NCBI GenBank assembly: GCA_963924555.1
Contig: OZ004588.1
Coordinates: forward strand, 4,340,001-4,404,000
Length of the DNA: 64,000 bases
Direction: 5' to 3'
Source of the DNA: Crambe crambe
Lineage: Eukaryota; Porifera; Demospongiae; Poecilosclerida; Crambeidae
This document shows positions 55,010-64,000 of this stretch, piece by piece. The notes below the pieces were generated by a model. It worked only from the letters and a program-made list of their open reading frames with translations. It was not told the DNA's origin and searched no databases. Within the stretch, counting starts at the first letter, position 1, and the number at the start of each line of letters is the position of its first letter. Made by a program: the position numbers and the translations under genes.

Positions 55010-56470
55010 CCTTTATTGCATGTGAAGAACATAGGAGAGCAAAAAACGCACTAGGAGATTTTACTTAACTTTAACTTTACTAAATTAGGTGAGTGACTAT
55101 AGGAGATCTATACTCCGCTATATGCTCTGGCTATGTAATATCCATATAGTCATGCATGCAGTGCTGAGCAATAAAATATCCTATAAGGGATGTATCAAGT
55201 AGCTACGTCTAATGTCTACTACAGCTAGCTGCTGTGACAATATATCCTGGCGGTGACAAAGTATCCTAGGAGATTAGGTTGCTCTAGACAGAATTTCCTG
55301 CACTAACCTATGCGATGCGGTACAGTGACAATGCTGCAAACATCCGTTTGAAAGCGATATTTATACTTCTAACCTGGTTGCGAGTGTTGCCTAGCCTTGG
55401 AGTCACAACAGTGCGTGAATAGTACGTCTGGCCACGCGAGACTACCTCTGGCTGTAAATGTCGCGTTATGCATATACCCGGTCACATATGAGCATGTCAA
55501 TAGAATTGACCTTGAAGTCATCCATTTACTATTCCGGGTAACATACATCTAACATATTCTTTAAACTCTGCTTAAGTTATCGCGAATCTCAATTTGCATC
55601 ACAAGTGTGTGGCTTGCTCGGTTCGCTCGCTCGCCTAATAAGCCAAGCTCCTACAATCACTTAGATAAGCCAAGCACCTGCATGACAAAAGGCTGTGGAA
55701 ACAATTTCATGCACATCATCCACGCGCAAGGCGCAACTATTGCACGACACGTACCGTACATACGCCTCAGCTCATTCGCTGCAATGATATTTAAGTGCGC
55801 TCTTTCACATTCGCAAATCTCTCGTGATAATTAAAATTTTTAAGCTGGATATTATAAGAACTTGTTTAAATTCCATTTTCCATAGTTAATTTTCAAGCTT
55901 ACACTCCCGCTATTGTACGCACTAGTCAATGGATTTTTATTTCATTCTTGATCATTTCCACATGCACACTCACACATACATGAATCGCTCGCTGTATTAT
56001 TTTAAAAGCCTGTATACGTGCCAGCATTGCAAACTGTACAGATACTTACTCCATCAACACTATATAGCCCTTCTAGATCAGAATTTAAAAAGGTGAAGAA
56101 CTATTCTAAATTATGAATTACTCTTTCAACTTACTGAACCTCAGTTTTAAGACCGCACGTTATCTCAATTATTATACGATGCTGTATTGCATAAACAAGT
56201 CTTATCTTGAAGTCACAATCGTGATTTTTAGCCATTGAATTTTCCTTGCACCACAGTTTTATGGCTGAATATCTAACTTTGGCGCATTAGTTGAAGCTTT
56301 GTAGTCTATATTAGTCAAAGTTCCAAACTTGGTCAGAATTTTATTCAATGATCATAGTTTTGAACTATAAGGAAAGAAATTCTTTGGCTGAGTAATGAGA
56401 CGACTCTCTGAAACTGCTCATACATAGAAAATTGTTCTGCTGCTTTGTTCCAGATTTCCTTTACCATGGT
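55010..56470. repeat. Direct copy of the 38,220-39,612 repeat, ending in a partial V element
   Basis: Seen: the same succession of blocks as 38,220 onward (GGTGAGTGACTATAGGAGAT, TCCTGGCGGTGACAAAG, AACATCCGTTTGAAAGCGAT, GTCAATAGAATTGACCTTG). V-like sequence follows from about 56,150 to 56,470 (CTCTCTGAAACTGCTCATAC). No gene. Confidence 0.65.
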
Positions 56471-56931
56471 CATATATAAACTTCGTATCCCTTTTAAGAA
56501 TTTTAAAATTACTCATTCTCTTATGCTCAATTGCGAACTTGAAAATTATCTATCAATTTTGAATAGAGGAACCAAAGGCCAAGTGTTTTTTCTGTATCGC
56601 TTAGAATTTACGATGTTCGCTCACAACCTATTTATTTTGTGTGATTACCTACACACGATTGCGCACTAAAAATTAAACTATCAAAATTAGAGAAAAACGA
56701 AATCTTGAGATATTACGTTTATTCTCTCACAAAATTTGCTACTAATATTTTTTTATTGTTGTATCTAATAGGCTGACATACCTCACTTAAGGAGGGTGAT
56801 GAAGAATGACCTAAGACAGGGGAAATTGATGCCCATCTAATTCAAGGAAAATGGTAGCCAGGATGGTAGATTCTGTGATTAAAATAACTATCATAATTAT
56901 AAGCAGAGTCCAAAAGAAGTGAATCAGATAA

Positions 56932-57130
56932 TCAAAGTGAATCCAACAAGGAGTCAGGATCAAAAGCTAATGGTAATTTCAGCATAGTCAATAGGCTATG
57001 CATGTATCTGTCTTTGCAAAAAATTTGATAATCAGTCTGATTTTCAGCTCTTTTGATCATTAGATTTAAGTGATTCAGTATTGCCAGCAAACTTTCTATT
57101 CCCATCCTTCCAAGAGGACCAAACAAATTA
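56932..57130 (-). CDS. Possible terminal coding segment, unknown protein
   Basis: Minus strand: an open stretch reading LFGPLGRMGIESLLAILNHL, then KRAENQTDYQIFCKDRYMHS, ending FDPDSLLDSL and a stop. The helical Leu-rich composition looks protein-like and differs from the repeat background, but no clear splice acceptor or homologous family is recognised. Could be the last exon of a host gene. Confidence 0.25.
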
Positions 57131-57555
57131 TGATAGTGATGATATTTTTTAAAAAAGCATAAAAGACAGGTGGCTGGATATAGCAAAAATGTATTATCGT
57201 GATAAAAAGGTCATATTGCTTCAGACAAGTACGAATAATAGGGGGAGTAATTCATGGTAGTGTGCAAAGCATTAATATTTTTATTAATATTAGTCACTGT
57301 ATCTTCAAGAGGGAATTTGTGAGAAGGGTGATCAAAGAAAATGAGGTAGCTATTTGATTTAAAAGTTAATGGTGTTAATTGACAGGAATTGTGGAGAGGA
57401 ATCATAGAAGGAAGAGTTTCAAGTTCATACACTACATATCCTACACGTGCACAGAGAAAAAAAAAAGCATCTCAGTGGCCTATAGAGCTGGTGGACTTGG
57501 TACATAATAATTATAGCTAGCTAATAATTATTCTACTATCTCTAATTTTTTTTAG

Positions 57556-57681
57556 GGATTTGAAGTGGAGCATTATCTTAAAACACTTCAGTGCGATGTG
57601 CAGCAGATAAATAATATCACGGGTCTTCATATAGCACAATTCATATTATGGCCAGAGTTGATAACTATGAAATTAAATGTA
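57556..57681 (+). CDS. Possible terminal exon, unknown protein
   Basis: Plus strand: a strong acceptor (ctaattttttttag) is followed by about 41 open codons, [G]FEVEHYLKTLQCDVQQI then HIAQFILWPELITMKLNV and a stop. Family unknown; no partner exon found. Confidence 0.25.
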
Positions 57682-58969
57682 TAGAATAGTATTAGGCAAT
57701 GATCCAGCTCATTAAAGAACAATTTGAAATCAAAAGAACTGAAGCGGACAGAATATACAAAAATCAAATTTGTTTAAGCACCTTTAGCTAAAATACTATT
57801 TCTCACTATAATCTGTATAGCTACGTATACGAGCGAGCAGAGCGAGTGAGTTGACTCTCATGTTATGAAATTGTAGATAACTATAATATACACTCCAAAA
57901 TTCCCCATAAGATACGTATGTACATGTCCTGAGTTAGTATATACCACCACCCCGAATTAGTAGCACCTGTCCTTATATAGTATTTTAGGCATGAAGAGGG
58001 ATAGCTATGTTAATTCCTTCAAAGTCAAGCTTATTATGTTTTTCACTGATTATTGAACTCATAGTGATTAAAATGGTTTCTGCAATAGCTAAATGACACC
58101 TATTGTTTCTTTGTTTTGATACGTACAAATTGCACCCCAATATTATATTGTGATATGGGAAAAAAATAAAATTGGGTTGCATAAAGAAAGGACATAGCTA
58201 ACCCTGACTGATGACACTTGTTGCTGGACATGCATACATACGTAAGCTAAATGAAACAGTTGAGATAATTATTAGCTAAATCACTTATAATGTAGAGGGA
58301 ACTTGGTGTTCCCCACTTGGGCTAATTTCTTTAGTATTTGGGACATGTCACTTAGGCCGAGCAGAGTTTATTGTCACCTCCCTCATCATCAAAGTATCGA
58401 ATTTTTGATGAGGATTTCAGACAAAAATTTGAAAATCGGTAAGGTTTCAGCATTTTATTATTAAAATTCATTGACAAGTACCAAAGTACGATATTGAATA
58501 TAGACCAGGTTCCCTCCCTCATGGAAATCTGAAAATCTTGTGTTTGTGTGGCCTCATCAGGGAAGTGAATATGTTCCTCTGCTGGTTCTTTCACTGTAAA
58601 CATCATGTTGGGTGGCTCATACTTCTGGTTATATTAGCTAGTTTATCATGTCATGTCCCTTATAATTCAGCTACAATACTACACGGAACGACTGACTAGC
58701 TACGTTGCAAGAGACTAGCTACAGACAGATAATAGCAAGAGACTACAGATCATAGCTATAGCTAGCTATTCACGATGGAAATATTCTACCCGGGGAAACA
58801 CTTACCACTGCTGGCAATGAATCTTCGCAGTTCAGTGTGGGGAAACATTCCTCTCTAGGGCTATATGTGCGGGGAAACACGCAACCCGGGGAAAGAGAAA
58901 TCACTGCAACACAGGTTCTGATTAGCTTACCTTGGAATGCTGGTAGGACAATAGTAGCTAATGCATAGG

Positions 58970-59480
58970 CCAGCGAAGCTGCCTATGTATTGCGAGCGCA
59001 GCGAGCGTTAGGTGTATGGGACGTACTATTCATGCACTGTTGTGACTCCAAGGCTAGGCAACACTTGCCCAAAGGGCTCCCTAAGGCAACCAAAGAGTTT
59101 GAGGTTAGAAGTATAAATATCACTTTCAAACGGATGTTTGCAGCGTTGCCACTGTAGCGCATCGCATCTGTTAGTGCAGGAAATTCTGTCGAGTGACCTA
59201 ATCTCCTAGGATATTTTGTCGCCGCCAGCTATATTAGACATTAGATGTTCCAATACTGATCTGTATAAAGCTCAACCATGCATTCACATCAATATAGATC
59301 AGTTATAAATATTCAATTGCTGTACACTTGCAAACAATATCAACTTTCTAGCTAAGCAAGACACTAGAAGTAAAAAAAAAACATGCTGCTTTGAAGTATG
59401 AGTGAATACACCCAACTATAAAGGTGAATAGCTAACAAGCTTGAAATTTTGATGCACCTATAAACAGCATAGAAATATAG
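58970..59480. repeat. Dispersed repeat copy (8.2-10.4 kb and 38.4-kb family)
   Basis: Seen: GCGAGCGCAGCGAGCGTTAG, GTTGTGACTCCAAGGCTAGG, CAAACGGATGTTTGCAGCGT, TCTCCTAGGATATTTTGTCG, then CAACTATAAAGGTGAATAGC. Confidence 0.6.
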
Positions 59481-60401
59481 CAAATAAATATAGTGAAAAT
59501 TTATTTGTGGGAGGCCCAAAGGATTCCTAAGGCAACCAAAGAGTTTGAAGTTAGAAGGTATTTTTCACCATAGCGCATCGATTAGTACATAGATATAATA
59601 ATTATTACATGTGTCTATTATCTATGGTTAGCTATTGAATGTGTGGTCTTGCATTCGATTCCCAAATTGGTTTTTTGAGGCGGTTGCCACCGTTCTTCAT
59701 ATAGACGATTTCGCCTGTACAATTTTTGGGCACACAAACAAAAGGAGCAACATTCGTACAGATTACATCGACAAAGTCATAAATCCTTAATTCACTCGGA
59801 GTAATTTTGAAACAACTCTATGAGCCTGCTCTCTGTAAGGCAAAGCGTGGCTATTCCTAACCGTTGGGTTATTCTGTAGGGTCAAAACTCTTTGAGCTTA
59901 TTACCTCTATTTTGAAAGGTATTATAGTAGATTATATCCTCCAACATCGAGCTCAGAAGCTTCAGTAGTTTCAGAAATATTTGAATACGGAATTACCCGC
60001 CGTTAGAATTAGTGCCGCTTTACCTTATGTAACAATACAATGAAATATTAATAGTTATCGCTTGCGATTGAGGATTAAATATTCTTTAATAAAAAATATA
60101 ATTATATTCCTTGTTTTACATAACAGTAATTCCATTTTTAACAATTGATAAGATTGTACTGTATTCTTTAATGTGATTAACATCTTAGTTTTAAATTTAA
60201 AATCTTGTTTTTAATTGCTACTTTCTTTTCATATTCCACATATTACAGTATTGATATATCATATTTAATATAATCGCAAGCTATTGCCCTTAAAATATAG
60301 ATTAATACAGTATAACAGTGCCACAATTTTTCATACTTATGGTAAAAACTTACTTTTTTATATATATTGTACTTACCACATTTCGTACACAATGACCATA
60401 C

Positions 60402-61948
60402 CTGGCTGAAGGAAGGAACTTCATCTATTGCCATGAAGCGAGCGGCCTGTAAGTAAGATAATATATAAGATAATTATTCAGTGCAGGGGGAAGATTATAG
60501 GGAGAGGGGGGAGGGGGACGTATAAATAAGTGCAGGAATATGGTTTTGCAATTATGTGTCAATCATTCAACTTACCATGCATATAAATACTCCACAGTCA
60601 GATGTATTAGTCTGTAATGGCATACATCCCATCTGTGGTGAAACAGATTGGTCATAATCATAATTATAATAATCATGTCATTTACTTCAGAATTCCACCT
60701 CTTTCACTCAGTCTGGTCCATTTCACCGATATGTCCAGACTCCTGACTCAACTCACATAAAAAATACCTATAATAATTATGGCACTTTAGCCGTGTCATT
60801 AATTTTCATGCTTATAGTCTCTACCAAATATTATTTTCAATACTAGAATTGGAAAGCTGTTGAGAAGAGTCCATGTAGATCATTTTTCTTTCCTTTGGTT
60901 TTACAACCTGTGTAATAATGATGATTAATGTTGTATAATAAACTTTATTACTTACCACTAATATTGCACAGAATTTAAATGATGTTGTCAAAGCAATTTT
61001 TCTGGAAATTATAATATCTGACATTAGAATTCAAATTCAATACAGCTACTCTTACCTCAGGGAAGTACTTCTTTGATTTAATATAACCATGCAACAAAAA
61101 AGAGTTGCCAAAAAAAAGTATTTGCTGCTGTAACTTTGAGCTATTTATAATAGATATAAGAACGAGAGCAGTAGAGAGCAGCAGCTAGTCATCTCACCTT
61201 AGCATCAGAAGCACTCTCATCATTAATAAGTGAAAAATATTTGTTGATAATCTACGAGCAAACGAGCCCTTTTGTCATCATGCATGCATTTGATGATGCA
61301 TTCACATTATTTACCACATCATCCAGCCATTCACCATCATTAAATCTCCATAAGCTTGATTCTAACAGCGAGTCACTGAAAGACGAAACGATCTACAAAG
61401 ATAACAAAAGCAGTCAGTTCTCCTGCAAAATATGTTATCATTTTTAGCTATTATTATCACTAGCTAGGTTAAGTATAGCTATACCTTCATTTCCTCCTCA
61501 ATGCTGAAGTCCTATTAAATGATACGCAATGATGATAAGTATAACTGCTACGTATACATTATGAGTTACCTTTAATTCCATTTGTAAATTACTGACATCA
61601 GTTTTCAAAATATGTACCTGAATGTATGTTGTGTAGGTTGTAGAAAGTAATCGTGGTAGCTATAGAAAGGTATAATTCTTACTGATATTTGAGGGGTAGA
61701 GTAGAGAATAATTACAACATTCCTCTGTATAGAATTAATACTAATTGATGCATGAAATTAATGTGATTCTAGTGTATACCTGAATATAAGTAGACTAAAT
61801 AATACTTCTGAAACTTGTACATCATTGAAGTGGATTAAAGTATTTTACTGAGTCAGAGTGTAAGCAGTGTCTAAGAAATGACTATCATAGTCTATAGGTA
61901 GCTTATTTGGTGAAAACTTACCATGTCCACTTTTTGTTGTGGTACCAT
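60402..61948 (-). CDS. Spliced Ulp1/SENP-like (C48) cysteine protease gene, partial or decayed
   Basis: Minus-strand exons with AG/GT borders: 61,922-61,948 (MVPQQKVDM), 61,570-61,617 (VHILKTDVSNLQMELK), 61,485-61,511 (DFSIEEEMK), 61,315-61,392 (ending LWRFNDGEWLDDV), 61,198-61,251 (IINKYFSLINDESASDAK), 61,056-61,127 (QQILFFGNSFLLHGYIKS...), 60,956-61,017, 60,825-60,907 (with KMIYMDSSQQ), 60,576-60,632 (MPLQTNTSDCGVFICM) and 60,402-60,446 (AARFMAIDEVPSFSQ). Known: C48 proteases (deSUMOylating or related) show W-L-x-D-x-x-I-N at the start of the domain, then catalytic His, Asp (Y-x-D-S), Gln and Cys (Q-x-N-x-x-D-C-G). Asp, Gln and Cys are visible; the expected H-W reads K-F in the 60,956-61,017 piece. 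The first six exons join in phase. The junctions around 60,956-61,017 and before 60,632 do not, so an exon is missed or the gene is decaying. The end beyond 60,402 is unknown. Confidence 0.6.
60576..60632 (-). CDS. Catalytic-cysteine exon of the C48 protease gene
   Basis: 57 bases, 19 codons, acceptor tttcaccacag and donor gtaagt. Translation MGCMPLQTNTSDCGVFICM carries the oxyanion Gln and nucleophile Cys of the Q-x-N-x-x-D-C-G motif. It joins in phase to the next exon (60,402-60,446). Confidence 0.7.
61315..61392 (-). CDS. Start-of-domain exon of the C48 protease gene
   Basis: 78 bases, 26 codons, acceptor ctttgtag and donor gtaaat; reads IVSSFSDSLLESSLW then RFNDGEWLDDV. Continues in phase into IINKYF of the next exon, giving the W-L-x-D-x-x-I-N motif that opens Ulp1 domains. 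Confidence 0.7.
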
Positions 61949-61981
61949 GATGCAACTAAAAAAACAACAACTATTTGCAAT

Positions 61982-61983
<2 letters not shown>

Positions 61984-62012
<29 letters not shown>

Positions 62013-62013
62013 C
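61984..62013. repeat. (AG)n microsatellite
   Basis: Fifteen AG dinucleotides in the intron before the 61,922-61,948 exon. Confidence 0.95.
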
Positions 62014-62204
62014 TCACTATAAAACCTTGTAGGTCATATTGAATCTCATGACCATTATCAAGCTTCAAATTCATTTGTCTTCAAATTCACAGTCACAGCC
62101 AAAATCCGTAAGATAATTCCAACTGGCAAACCCACACCCTCAGCAAAGGTAGCCCCGCCTAACCTTATCACAGCAAAAAGTTGCAAAGGTAATTTCCATT
62201 GGCA

Positions 62205-62392
62205 AACCCCCACCACCGGCAGAGACATCAAAACTCTTAAAATCTAGCCCATTTCCCCCATCCTCAAGATCAGTCCCTCTATCTAACTCTAAGTCACTGC
62301 AAAGTTTGCAACCACCATCCTCAAAACCATTAACACTCCCACCAACCTGCAACATGAATGAATCTTCAGTCCTACCATTCCTATTCAAACAG
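62205..62392 (+). pseudogene. Possible Ser/Pro-rich exon upstream of the Ulp1-PHD pseudogene
   Basis: Plus strand: open frame with SKLLKSSPFPPSSRSVPLSN, SLQPPSSKPLTLPPTC and VLPFLFKQ, ending at a GT donor after CAG (gtttttt at 62,393). A T-rich intron to 62,447 follows. Composition and position suit a disordered N-terminal region of the next gene. Confidence 0.4.
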
Positions 62393-62447
62393 GTTTTTTG
62401 TTTGTTTTTGTTTTTTTGGCCTTTTTTACTATTATCCTTTCTTCCAG

Positions 62448-63213
62448 CCCATGCAACGATGATTCTAATGATTTATGGGTTCCTGATTTGAAATTATCTT
62501 TTGAGGACAAAGCAATTCTTCAATCTTCCAAGCGGTTGACAGAGAGTATAATCTGTGGAGCACAGACCTTACTGAAAAGGCAGAGTAAAGAAGTTCTAGG
62601 ATGGCAGTGTACTCAGTGTGGCAAAGAGAGCGTCTGCACAGCCCACTTCCACCTTTAATCCGAAATATTGCACGTACCCACAAGAAGTCATTGGATTCTG
62701 GTATCAAATGTCCACCAAGGGGCCCACTATAACGATAATGTGTCAGTGTATGATAGTGCATCGGCATCTTCGTTATAGTTTTACACCAAAAAGGAAATAT
62801 GCTCCTTTATGAAGCCGGACGTGCAGTCTCTTCGATTTGACTTCATGAACATCCAACAACAGACTAACGCTTATGATTGTGGTATTTATGCAATAGCATG
62901 TGCTACAGAATTGGCTTTAGGGTTTGATCCAGTTTTGTGCTCATGGGATTGTGAACACATGAGGGAGCACTTGCTAAATTGTTTGGAGAGAGGAAAGATG
63001 GATTGATTTCCGACTGAAATAACTCAAAGGCTCTGTCACTTAGGGATGAGAGTGCGCAAGTCGATTTCTGAACCCATTTTTTGTTTATGCAGAATGCCAA
63101 ATGATAAGACTAAGGCAACGATTGAGTGTACTTCATGTTTACAGTGGTACAATGTAGAGTGTGCGAATCCACTTGAGAAAGAGAACTCGAAGTGGCTCCG
63201 CCCTGATTGTTAG
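62448..63213 (+). pseudogene. Ulp1-like (C48) protease with C-terminal PHD-like finger, broken
   Basis: Acceptor ttcttccag ends at 62,447. Seen: CNDDSNDLWVPDLKLSFEDK, then SIICGAQTLLKRQSKEVLGW. After frame changes near 62,610-62,680, one frame holds TRSHWILVSNVHQG (catalytic His 62,689-62,691), VYDSA (Asp 62,752-62,754), QQQTNAYDCGIYAIACATEL (Gln; Cys 62,878-62,880), and a C-terminal IFCLCR...IECTSCLQWYNVEC...WLRPDC finger. The finger resembles a PHD with the usual His replaced by Asn. Breaks: at least two frame changes, TAG at 62,776-62,778, TGA at 63,004-63,006; final TAG at 63,211. The complete catalytic set shows recent ancestry from an active enzyme. From memory, sponge genomes hold many such Ulp1-PHD genes. 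Confidence 0.75.
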
Positions 63214-63564
63214 AACAATAGCCATATACGTACACTTTCATTATCCCATAATGTTTCAATTCCTTATATAATTCACCAGCACTTGTAGTGGATACGAGTT
63301 CCATAGTTCCAGTATTTGTATATAGTGGATACGAGTTCCATGGTTCCAGTGGATAGGAGTTCTATGTGTAGCCATCATTTGTATTACATCATCCGCACGC
63401 AATACATGTATCCGTTCTGCAGTTGGTAAAGGGTCTGGCCATACGAGACTAAAGACCCACCATCCTTTATCAGATTCCCTTCTCAAGAGGAATACAATTA
63501 TAATTAATTTTGCTTGGATAGAAATTACAATCATTCTAGTAGGTATGACATTGAATAATCAGTT

Positions 63565-63660
63565 TCATTGTAGTTCTAGAGAGTCATCACTGTCACAATC
63601 ATATGATGACATGTTTCCATCTCCTTTTTCATTGTTGAGCAAGTCTTTCACTTCATAGCC
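63565..63660 (-). CDS. Possible terminal exon of the right-edge gene
   Basis: Minus strand, ends at TGA 63,565-63,567: EMLLKQGYEVKDLLNNEKGD then SSYDCDSDDSLELQ. An acidic tail fits a C-terminus. The frame is closed by a stop just upstream of 63,660 and the splice link to 63,735 could not be fixed. Confidence 0.3.
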   Translation of the reverse strand, partial: GYEVKDLLNNEKGDGNMSSYDCDSDDSLELQ

Positions 63661-63734
63661 TTGCTTCAGCAGCATTTCATTGTTTGACAATAATCACAGC
63701 ACCTCTACTGAAAGAATCAATACGGTCAGATAAA

Positions 63735-63999
63735 CTAGCAATTTTTACTTCCAATAGTTTCATCCTCTAGATTCTTGGCTTCTTCTTTGAGCATACTTAT
63801 CTCTTCAATGGAGTGACAAACTTCCAAGTAGGCATCAAGAATTTGTCGCTTTCTTCCAGTGGACATCATCTTGTATCCAATTGTCCTGTATCCCGAGCCA
63901 AATTCACCAAGTCTTGTCTCAATTGATGACTGATCCAACGCTTCGGGTAGAGTGATAGTATCACTTGTCTCGAGATTATTGGCAGAGTCACATGCATTA
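63735..63999 (-). CDS. 3'-proximal coding segment of an unknown gene, runs off the window
   Basis: Minus strand: open from the window edge, NLETSDTITLPEALDQSS, RLGEFGSGYRTIGYKMMSTG, RKRQILDAYLEVCHSIEEIS, then an acidic coiled-coil (MLKEEAKNLEDETIG). The regular I-L-x-x-Y-L and heptad Leu/Ile pattern is protein-like. No family recognised; a GT donor may fall at the GGAA-GTAAAA near 63,745. It may be part of a transposon-borne gene or a host gene. Confidence 0.4.
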   Translation of the reverse strand, partial: NACDSANNLETSDTITLPEALDQSSIETRLGEFGSGYRTIGYKMMSTGRKRQILDAYLEVCHSIEEISMLKEEAKNLEDETIGSKNC

Positions 64000-64000
64000 G

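Larger units (their letters stand above)
56470..60400. other. Mostly unassigned interval
   Basis: AT-rich with two weak exon-like stretches (listed separately) and repeat fragments at 57,820-57,960 and 58,970-59,480. 59,500-60,390 shows nothing I can support. Confidence 0.35.

Noticed and set aside
58352-58606. 84-codon minus-strand frame as a gene
   Set aside because: No splice context, homologue or start evidence; composition does not stand out from AT-rich surroundings.
59620-59680. tRNA or SINE B-box-like TTCGATTCCC
   Set aside because: No paired A box at correct spacing and no cloverleaf could be drawn.

Overview
This is eukaryotic, repeat-choked, AT-rich DNA with short spliced exons (GT..AG), microsatellites and several classes of animal-type transposable elements. 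The only recognisable conserved host gene is the 3' end of a UBXN4/erasin-like gene at the left edge (exons 491-628, 844-1004, 2192-2309). A metazoan UBX gene, a Penelope-like element, a Gmr1-like Ty3/gypsy element, many SUMO-protease-like (C48) genes and the dense TAGCTA / GCGAGCGAAGCGAGC background suggest an invertebrate, most likely a demosponge; the species assignment is inference only. No prokaryotic operon, rRNA, tRNA or CRISPR signal was seen.

Layout. (1) 1-2.4 kb: UBXN4 tail. (2) 3.5-17.1 kb: a nest of degenerate repeats: a 1.34-kb foldback, two composite repeats, several MITEs with clear target-site duplications, A/T-tailed LINE 3' ends, a recurrent repeat family with GTACGTAC tracts (called T here), and a 0.66-kb TIR element (called V here). 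(3) 17.1-54.9 kb: a giant inverted repeat. The left arm (about 17,118-36,825) and right arm (about 40,832-54,915) are mirror images around position ~38,830, with near-identical sequence over most of the arm. Each arm is itself a smaller, older palindrome centred on a 173-bp hairpin (30,803-30,975 and 46,684-46,856), so the same ~7-kb unit occurs four times in alternating orientation. The unit carries ~140-155-bp minisatellite arrays and a decayed multi-exon gene related to SAMD3-like proteins. In the outer copy of each arm it also carries a 2,265-bp DNA transposon with TAGTATAGCTG ends, a GTG target duplication and exact empty sites in the inner copies. (4) A 5,144-bp LTR retrotransposon (18,385-23,528) sits only in the left arm; the right arm retains the unfilled site. 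Its domain order is Gag-PR-INT-RT-RH, i.e. Gmr1-like, and it is broken by two in-frame stops. (5) 36.8-40.8 kb: the spacer of the giant palindrome, with Penelope-like RT and GIY-YIG fragments in opposing orientations and a second, local palindrome. (6) 55-64 kb: more repeat copies, then two C48 (Ulp1/SENP-like) protease genes on opposite strands: a spliced one on the minus strand (60,402-61,948) and a broken Ulp1 + PHD-like gene on the plus strand (62,448-63,213). The 3' end of an unknown minus-strand gene follows at the right edge.

How it fits together: apart from the edges the window reads as a young palindromic duplication of older nested transposons. Relative ages can be read from sequence. 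The TAGTATAG transposon was present in the outer half-unit before the giant duplication. The LTR element inserted into one arm afterwards, and its two 299-bp LTRs look identical. A 36-bp tandem duplication also distinguishes the arms. Because such a structure can arise in assembly, the palindrome needs long-read confirmation.
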